DNA from: CAZAFC01 sp964484675
Lineage (GTDB): Bacteria > Patescibacteriota > Saccharimonadia > Saccharimonadales > UBA4665
Direction of reading: 5' to 3'
DNA length: 64,000 nucleotides
NCBI GenBank assembly: GCA_964484675.1
Contig: CAZAFC010000006.1
Location: 1 to 64,000, forward strand
How positions within the stretch are numbered: the first letter of the stretch is position 1; every line of letters begins with the position of its first letter. The translations under genes and the position numbers were made by a program. Positions 58,796 through 64,000 of this stretch are shown piece by piece. The notes under the pieces are model-generated. The model ran no database searches and was not told the origin of the DNA. It worked only from the letters and a program-made list of their open reading frames with translations.

Positions 58796-59836
58796 ATGAC
58801 AAAGAAGATTTTTGTGGTCATCCCAAATTACAACGGCGCGGATGAGTTGGCGGCGTCGATTGATTCGGTGTTAGCGCAGAGCGAGCGAAACATAACACTT
58901 GTGGTGGTTGATAATGGCTCGGGTGATGGTTCACGCGAAATTATTGAGCAGTATAAAAAGCAGGACTCGCGCGTGCAAAGTGTGTACCGCGAGAAAAATT
59001 ACGGCTACACTGGCGGCGTGAATCCGGGACTTGAGATGGCTATCGAAGCCGGGGTGGCGTACGTCGCGCCTTTTAACAATGACGCGGTGGCCGACAAAGA
59101 TTGGCTCAAGCACCTCGCCGCCTGGCTCGATACACACGCCGAATACGGCATCGCCGCCTGCAATTTACTTCACACCGACGGCAAAACCTACGACAGTACC
59201 GCCGACGAATATTCGGTGTGGGGCTTGCCATATCCGCGCGGCCGCGACGAACCCATCTCACAAAAATACGATGGCAAGCGCGACATCTTCGGTGCCTCGG
59301 GCGGCGCGAGCATGTACCGCGTGGCCATGCTCCGCGAGATCGGCCTCTTCGATCAAGATTTTTTCGCCTATTACGAAGATATCGACCTCAGCTTTCGCGC
59401 GCAACTAGCTGGCTGGAAGATCCGCTACGTTCCAGAGGCAATTGTGTATCATGCCCAAGGCGTGACCTCCAATCGCATCGGCAATGGCTTTACCACCTAT
59501 CAACACATGAAAAACGCGCCGATGGTCATCCTCAAAGACGTGCCGCTGTCGATGTTGTGGCGCGTGGTGCCGCGCTTTTGGTTGGCCTACCATGTTTCAT
59601 TCGCTAATGCCATATTCAAAAAAGGCTTTGGCTGGGCAGCGATACGCGGCTACGGCAGATTCGTGCTGCTCGTGCCGAAAAAACTCGGCGAGCGACGCCG
59701 AATTCAACGCAGCAAAAAGGTCAGCAACCAATATATCTGGAGTATTTTGCTGCACGATTTGCCGCCCAACGCCCACAAACTGCGTGCCCTGCGCGCAGCG
59801 TGGTGGAAGCTGCGCGGCCGCTCGGCAAAAACCTAA
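58796..59836 (+). CDS. Glycosyltransferase family 2 (rhamnosyltransferase-like)
   Basis: This 346-residue protein has FVVIPNYNGADELAASIDS at the start, VVDNGSGDGS near 37, the acidic site FNNDAVADKDWLKH near 92, and FAYYEDIDLSFRAQLAGW near 188. The last segment is typical of WbbL/RfbF-type rhamnosyltransferases. dTDP-rhamnose from the rml operon is the likely donor. TACAAT ends seven bases before the ATG at 58796. The ATG at 58787 overlaps that box and cannot be the start. Confidence 0.92.
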   Translation: MTKKIFVVIPNYNGADELAASIDSVLAQSERNITLVVVDNGSGDGSREIIEQYKKQDSRVQSVYREKNYGYTGGVNPGLEMAIEAGVAYVAPFNNDAVADKDWLKHLAAWLDTHAEYGIAACNLLHTDGKTYDSTADEYSVWGLPYPRGRDEPISQKYDGKRDIFGASGGASMYRVAMLREIGLFDQDFFAYYEDIDLSFRAQLAGWKIRYVPEAIVYHAQGVTSNRIGNGFTTYQHMKNAPMVILKDVPLSMLWRVVPRFWLAYHVSFANAIFKKGFGWAAIRGYGRFVLLVPKKLGERRRIQRSKKVSNQYIWSILLHDLPPNAHKLRALRAAWWKLRGRSAKT

Positions 59837-59866
59837 AGCTCAAAAGCGTGCAGGCTTTGCTGCCGT

Positions 59867-61225
59867 CTATTTTGAAGAATGGGCGCTGGCGCCGCCGTCA
59901 TTGCGAGCCATCTGGCCGATCGCCAAGCCGGCGAGCAGCCACCACTGTACCGCCACGGCTTCGTTGCTCCACATATGAAGCAACATGTTTGTAATCACAT
60001 AGCCCCAAAATGTCGCCAGCAGCACGCCGCCGAGCTGGCCGCCACGCCGCCGCAAGGCGCGGTACACAAGCACATTCAGCGTCACAAACAGCGCCAAGCC
60101 GGCCAAGCCAACCTCATAGCCGACTTGGATGTAATAATTCTCAGTCAGCATGCCGCCTTTGGGATTTTGAATCGATGCCAGGCCCGCCGTGCCTGGACCG
60201 TGGCCGAGCGGATTATGCCAGATCCCCTCGAGGCCGCGTTTGGCATACAGCCAGTGGAATCCGTCAGAATCGTACTGCGCCTGCGGCTTGCCGACGCTGT
60301 GAATGACGTATGTTTTGACGAAATGCGTGTGCCGCTCGGCGAAGATCCCCGCGCTCGCGAGCAGCAGGAGTCCAGCCAAAATCGGCCACCACCGCCGCAC
60401 CATCGGCACAAGTCGCGCACGATAGCGCCACCAAAAAATGCCCAGCAGCGCTACCAAGGTGCCCAGCCATGCGCTCCGCGAAAATGTCCAAAATAGCGCC
60501 AGCGCATGCACACCGATCAAACTGCCCAACAGCAGACGGCGGCGCGCATCCTTCGTTCGGAGCAGCTCGCTCACAAGCAACGCAATTGGCACCATCAGAT
60601 ATGCGCCGAGCGAGTTCGGGTCGCGGAGCGTGGACATTATCCGAATCAGCCCCGGCTTATTGTCAATCTCAAACACCGGCCGCACGCCACGCGCCACGCT
60701 ATAACCAACGTGCGTTAGCGCATCACTCGGCAAGAAATACTCCACAATACCAAAAATCGCCACCAACGTGCTTGCCGCGAGCACCACGCGCACAGCAGTC
60801 CGGTTACTGAAATTGGGCCACAGAAGGCGCGCGCCCATCCCGAGAAGCAGCCACGCAAACAGACGATTATTGTACACAATGCCAAGCAGCGCGCTCGTCC
60901 GATAAATATGCGGATGCGCCGCCCAAAGCACCACATGCAATGCAAAATACACAACTGCCAGGCCAAGCACCAGCCGAAAAAGCCGCGTGCTTCGGCGCGC
61001 TTGCCACAAAAGCACGAGCGTCACAGCCAACAGCGCAGCCGTCAACACATCTTTGCCAATTTTCCACCCGCTCAGCCCGCCCGTAAACGTACTCAGCCAC
61101 TGCGACAGAAAAATATGAAACGGCATATAGGCAAGCAGCGCCAAGGCACCCGCGGCTGGCAAGCGGCGCCAGCCGTTTGGCTCAGCGTCCAAAGCTTCAG
61201 ATTCGATTACTCGTTTTTGCGGCAT
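59867..61225 (-). CDS. O-antigen ligase/polymerase family membrane protein (Wzy_C)
   Basis: This 452-residue protein has about eleven spans. A periplasmic loop near 295-360 is bordered by FWTFSRSAWLGTLVALLG near 238, the Wzy_C signature Arg region, and GHGPGTAGLAS near 340. Such proteins transfer or polymerise undecaprenyl-linked glycans outside the membrane. With no LPS core expected in a CPR bacterium, the acceptor may be a surface protein or wall polymer. TATTAT ends seven bases before the ATG. Confidence 0.88.
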   Translation of the reverse strand: MPQKRVIESEALDAEPNGWRRLPAAGALALLAYMPFHIFLSQWLSTFTGGLSGWKIGKDVLTAALLAVTLVLLWQARRSTRLFRLVLGLAVVYFALHVVLWAAHPHIYRTSALLGIVYNNRLFAWLLLGMGARLLWPNFSNRTAVRVVLAASTLVAIFGIVEYFLPSDALTHVGYSVARGVRPVFEIDNKPGLIRIMSTLRDPNSLGAYLMVPIALLVSELLRTKDARRRLLLGSLIGVHALALFWTFSRSAWLGTLVALLGIFWWRYRARLVPMVRRWWPILAGLLLLASAGIFAERHTHFVKTYVIHSVGKPQAQYDSDGFHWLYAKRGLEGIWHNPLGHGPGTAGLASIQNPKGGMLTENYYIQVGYEVGLAGLALFVTLNVLVYRALRRRGGQLGGVLLATFWGYVITNMLLHMWSNEAVAVQWWLLAGLAIGQMARNDGGASAHSSK

Positions 61226-61229
61226 CTTT

Positions 61230-61246
61230 TGTATAATACAGTATTA
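61230..61246. promoter_or_regulatory. Shared palindromic divergent promoter
   Basis: ATAATAC-A-GTATTAT is a perfect inverted repeat. Each strand reads a -10 box (TATAAT to the right, TATTAT to the left) that ends seven or eight bases before its own ATG. The ligase and GT4 genes therefore start from one overlapping element. Confidence 0.6.
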
Positions 61247-62358
61247 TGCCACAGCCCAAACATATTGTGATCGACGCGCGTATCCGGCCAACCAGCACCG
61301 GCCGCTACATCGACCGCTTGATCGAGCATTTGCAAGATATCGACGATTATCACCGTTACACCATTTTGGTTGGCATGGACGATCCTTGGAAGCCGAAAGC
61401 CAAGAATTTTCGCGTCGTCCAAGTGCCGTACGCTCAGTTTTCTTTTAATCCGCTTGAGCAAATTCGCTTTACGCGCGACCTGCACAAGCTCAAGCCCGAC
61501 CTCGTGCATTTCGGCATGAGCCAGCAACCGCTGGCGTATTTCGGTAAAATTGTCACGACTAGCCACGACACCACGATGTATCGATTTGTTCGGCGCGGGA
61601 CAACGCCCGTGCCAATCTACAAATTCAAGATGGGGATGTACCGATTTTTGGTGTGGTGGGCGCACCGCAAGTCAGACAAGATCGTCGTTCCTACTCAAAC
61701 CGTTGCCGACGAATTTGCCGCGTTGCAGCCGTTTACGCGCAAAAAACTTGTTGTCACCTATGAGGCGAGTGAACCGCCGATGCGAATAAAAAGCGAACAG
61801 CCAGCCGGCATTACAGGACAGTTCTTGCTCTATGTTGGCACGGCTTTTCCACACAAAAACCTGCCGCGTTTGATCGAGGCGTTTGATATCCTCCATGCCA
61901 AGCAGCCGAACCTCAAACTGGTACTGGCAGGCAAACAAGAGAAACATTACCATGAGCTGATCGAATGGGCAAAGACGCGGCCGTCTTTTGAGAACATCAT
62001 TTTTCCAGGATTTGTCAGCAACGCCGAACTCAAGTGGCTGTACGAACATTGTGCAGCGTACGTGTTTGCCAGCTTAAGCGAAGGCTTTGGCTTACCGCCG
62101 CTCGAGGCGATGGCGCATGGCGCGCCTGTCGTTTCGAGTAACGCCAGCTGCATGCCGGAGGTGAACGGTTCGGCGGCGCACTATTTTGACGCGCTGAGGC
62201 CCGGTGATATTGCAGCCAAAATAACAGAGGTAACCGAAGATAGTAAGCTTCGCGCACAGCTGATTGAAGCAGGGAAGCAGCAACTCAAAAAATATTCCTG
62301 GCGAAAGATGGCCGAAGAAACGCTTATTGTATACAAAGAAGTTCTTGGCGAGTCTTAG
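61246..62358 (+). CDS. Glycosyltransferase family 4
   Basis: This 370-residue GT-B enzyme opens IVIDARIRPTSTGRYIDRL. The donor-binding half has LLYVGTAFPHKNLPRLIEAF near 200 and FASLSEGFGLPPLEAMAHGAPVV near 275, the classic GT4 E-x7-E motif. The RPTSTGRY opening resembles mannosyltransferases such as PimB/MtfB types. It is the last glycan-locus gene, and the spacer 62359-62487 after it shows only a weak GCAC/GTGC hairpin with T-runs. Confidence 0.92.
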   Translation: MPQPKHIVIDARIRPTSTGRYIDRLIEHLQDIDDYHRYTILVGMDDPWKPKAKNFRVVQVPYAQFSFNPLEQIRFTRDLHKLKPDLVHFGMSQQPLAYFGKIVTTSHDTTMYRFVRRGTTPVPIYKFKMGMYRFLVWWAHRKSDKIVVPTQTVADEFAALQPFTRKKLVVTYEASEPPMRIKSEQPAGITGQFLLYVGTAFPHKNLPRLIEAFDILHAKQPNLKLVLAGKQEKHYHELIEWAKTRPSFENIIFPGFVSNAELKWLYEHCAAYVFASLSEGFGLPPLEAMAHGAPVVSSNASCMPEVNGSAAHYFDALRPGDIAAKITEVTEDSKLRAQLIEAGKQQLKKYSWRKMAEETLIVYKEVLGES

Positions 62359-62487
62359 GCTCTAGTAGATCTATGCGTCAACCGACTGCACAATCGTGCG
62401 CACACCACTACCCTTTTTAATTTGCTTTTTTACGTCCTTGGTTCTGAGATATATATTTTGACAAATACAAATCCCGGTGTCGAAATA

Positions 62488-62943
62488 CTATTCTACAGCC
62501 GGCTTGAGGACGATATGGCGCTCACGCCCCTCGCCCACCGATTCGCTCACCAGGCCATATTCCTGCGCCAGTTTGTGCACTGTTCGGCGATCAACGGCGC
62601 TCATCGGCTTCAACGCGAGCGACTCGCCCGACGTTTTTACTTGCTTAATCCACTCCTCGGCGCGCTCGGCGACATGCTCGGCGCGCTGTTTTTTATACTC
62701 CGCTATGTCGACATTCACGCGTGTATACTCGTGATTATTATTCTTCAGCGCGCTGCTCACCAGAAATTGCAACGCACGCATCGTGTCACCGTGCTGACCG
62801 ATGAGGAAGCCATTGAGATGCGTCGAGGGCACCGACAGCTCGATTACGTCGTCTTCGCTTGTCGCATGCACATCGGTATTCAGCCCAAAAAATGACAAAA
62901 GATCTTCGAGATATTTCTTCGCAAATGTTATTGAGTCATTCAT
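62488..62943 (-). CDS. jag: Jag/KhpB-type RNA-binding protein (KH and R3H)
   Basis: This 151-residue protein has a KH-like domain with GFLIGQHGDTMRALQFLV near 45 and an R3H domain with LKPMSAVDRRTVHKLA near 112. It is a single-stranded RNA-binding protein that acts with KhpA in Gram-positive cells and influences cell-wall growth. It lacks the N-terminal Jag_N domain, so it is the short form. The ATG overlaps the yidC stop by four bases. Confidence 0.92.
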   Translation of the reverse strand: MNDSITFAKKYLEDLLSFFGLNTDVHATSEDDVIELSVPSTHLNGFLIGQHGDTMRALQFLVSSALKNNNHEYTRVNVDIAEYKKQRAEHVAERAEEWIKQVKTSGESLALKPMSAVDRRTVHKLAQEYGLVSESVGEGRERHIVLKPAVE

Positions 62944-63917
62944 CGCTTCCTCCGTTTTTTACGTGCTGCACCTCCCTGCTCTTTAGCGGCGCGTGTCGTC
63001 TTGTTCGAGGCATGCGGCTCCTCGACAACTTCGCCTTCGATAATGGCAGCTTCTTTGGCTGTGTTCCCGGCCTTTTTGGGAGATTGTTTCGTGCTCGAGA
63101 CTTCGGATTCCATCTCGCCGAGGTCACTACGCAAAATCAAAGCCTGCTGGACGTATGCCACCAAACCGCCAACAAGCCAATACAGCCCCAGCGCCGAAGA
63201 CAAGCGCACTGTAACGAGGAAAATAAACGCCGGCAACAAAAATCGGGTACTGCGCGTTACGGCCGCATTAACCTCAGATTGATCGGCTTGCTCGCCCTTG
63301 CTGGCGCCCTTGAGCAAGGTTCGCAAACTCTTGGCGTTTTTGTCAGTCGGCGCAAGCTGCTTACTCTGGAAGAACTGCACGACCGCGCTCGCCACCACAA
63401 TAATCATCGCCGGCCAATAAGTCCCCGCCTTGTCGAGAGCGCTCCGCGTCAGATCGACCATGCCAAAAAGTGTGCCATCAAACAGATGCGGATTGTGCGC
63501 CAACTCCTTCATCCAACTGAGGTGGCGAATAGCTGGGTACGAGAACGAGATGAGTGCGTCGTGATGCATAACGACGCGCCGAAGCCCGCTGTACAAGCCC
63601 AGCAAAATCGGCAACTGTAGCAGCACCACGCCAATCGAGCCAAACGGATTAATGCCCCGCTCTTTGTACAGCTCCATCATGAGCATCGATTCTTTTTGGC
63701 GATTACCAGCAGCGGCTTTTTTGATTCGCTTGAGCTCGGGCTGGAGCGCGCGCATCACTTTCACCTGGTGCAGCTGCTTTTTCACCAGCGGCCACAGCAG
63801 CAGCCGGATAATAATAGTGAAGATGATGATGGCGAGGCCGAAATTGTGCCCCGGCAATAGCGCGTATATTAATGAGAGCAGGTTGAAAATCGGCTGAACA
63901 ATAATTGTGGTAAACAT
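62940..63917 (-). CDS. yidC: Membrane protein insertase YidC
   Basis: This 325-residue insertase helps fold and insert membrane proteins with or without SecYEG. FGLAIIIFTIIIRLLLWPL near 28 is the first core span, with the conserved Arg. LQPELKRIKK near 58 begins the cytoplasmic hairpin, and NPFGSIGVVLLQLPILLGLY near 95 leads to the other core spans. It is the Gram-positive-like short form, without the large periplasmic domain. A basic, low-complexity tail can bind ribosomes. The gene follows the upstream ORF by two bases. Confidence 0.95.
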   Translation of the reverse strand: MFTTIIVQPIFNLLSLIYALLPGHNFGLAIIIFTIIIRLLLWPLVKKQLHQVKVMRALQPELKRIKKAAAGNRQKESMLMMELYKERGINPFGSIGVVLLQLPILLGLYSGLRRVVMHHDALISFSYPAIRHLSWMKELAHNPHLFDGTLFGMVDLTRSALDKAGTYWPAMIIVVASAVVQFFQSKQLAPTDKNAKSLRTLLKGASKGEQADQSEVNAAVTRSTRFLLPAFIFLVTVRLSSALGLYWLVGGLVAYVQQALILRSDLGEMESEVSSTKQSPKKAGNTAKEAAIIEGEVVEEPHASNKTTRAAKEQGGAARKKRRKR

Positions 63918-63919
63918 AG

Positions 63920-64000
63920 TTATGCTGGTTTGGTTTCCTTTATTTCTACTATAGCACGCTGCGGCTCAAGAGGCGCTACCTTGGGCGAGTCTGCGCGCAA
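63920..64000 (-). CDS. 3' end of a gene upstream of yidC, probably rnpA
   Basis: The last 26 codons of an open frame run in from the window edge and end with TAA at 63920-63922, two bases before the yidC ATG. The visible residues (ending VEIKETKPA) carry no diagnostic motif. In most bacteria the gene at this place is rnpA, the protein part of RNase P, preceded by rpmH. The assignment rests on position only. Confidence 0.5.
   Translation of the reverse strand: MRADSPKVAPLEPQRAIVEIKETKPA

Noticed and set aside
1..64000. CRISPR array or insertion sequence
   Set aside because: I saw no regularly spaced direct repeats and no transposase motif anywhere in the window.
1..64000. Alternative genetic code (UGA as Gly, as in some CPR lineages)
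   Set aside because: Genes end normally at TGA at overlaps such as rmlC/rmlD, and reading frames are full length under the standard bacterial code.

Overview
The window looks like part of a chromosome of a Candidatus Saccharibacteria (TM7) or closely related CPR/Patescibacteria bacterium. The evidence is the archaeal-type aspartyl-tRNA synthetase, several small proteins I recognise as Saccharibacteria-type hypotheticals, many short membrane proteins with low-complexity tails, UGA used as a stop codon, and tightly packed genes. No database was searched, so the assignment is by recognition only.

Layout. (1) 1-6230: an elongator-type CAU tRNA clipped by the window edge, two ABC-2 exporters each made of an ATPase plus a permease, a tRNA-dihydrouridine synthase and a small conserved protein. 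(2) 6231-25460: mixed housekeeping genes. They include tsaC with a MazG-like and a Nudix hydrolase, two HhH-GPD DNA glycosylases, the aspartyl-tRNA synthetase, a CBS-domain membrane protein, a DsbA-like thiol protein, a LexA-type winged-helix protein without a protease domain, and a 600-residue zinc-ribbon protein behind a cobalamin riboswitch. Long Pro/Ala/Thr-rich single-span envelope proteins lie between them. (3) 26287-62358: one very large cell-surface glycan locus. It holds a polyprenyl-phosphate sugar-1-phosphate transferase, a GDP-mannose-type nucleotidyltransferase, a phosphomannomutase/phosphoglucomutase, a complete dTDP-L-rhamnose set (rmlB, rmlC, rmlD, rmlA), an amino-sugar transaminase with a WbqC-family neighbour, about nine glycosyltransferases, a Wzm/Wzt ABC exporter and an O-antigen-ligase-type protein. 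(4) 62488-64000: jag and yidC, preceded by the tail of a gene that is probably rnpA. That order usually lies close to dnaA and the replication origin.

Expression style. Most native genes have a TATAAT-like -10 box ending 6 to 9 bases before the ATG and no Shine-Dalgarno, so leaderless translation seems to be the rule. Six small genes break this rule: 319-915, 10039-10386, 16543-16827, 21482-21889, 25718-26104 and 29307-29954. Each sits alone between native genes, has a leader with a purine-rich ribosome-binding site and hairpin-rich flanks, and five of the six have strongly G/C-ending codons. Two of them (10039-10386 and 29307-29954) are followed by a 51-nt type III hammerhead ribozyme. The two ribozymes share stems I and II but have compensated changes in stem III. 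This set of lone GC-rich genes with structured untranslated regions and self-cleaving 3' elements is the most unusual feature of the window.

Other regulatory signals are a cobalamin riboswitch on the minus strand at 24236-24368, an Asn-rich 18-codon leader ORF before the aspartyl-tRNA synthetase, an isolated transcription unit with an excellent promoter and terminator at 21977-22327, and a shared palindromic promoter at about 61232-61246.
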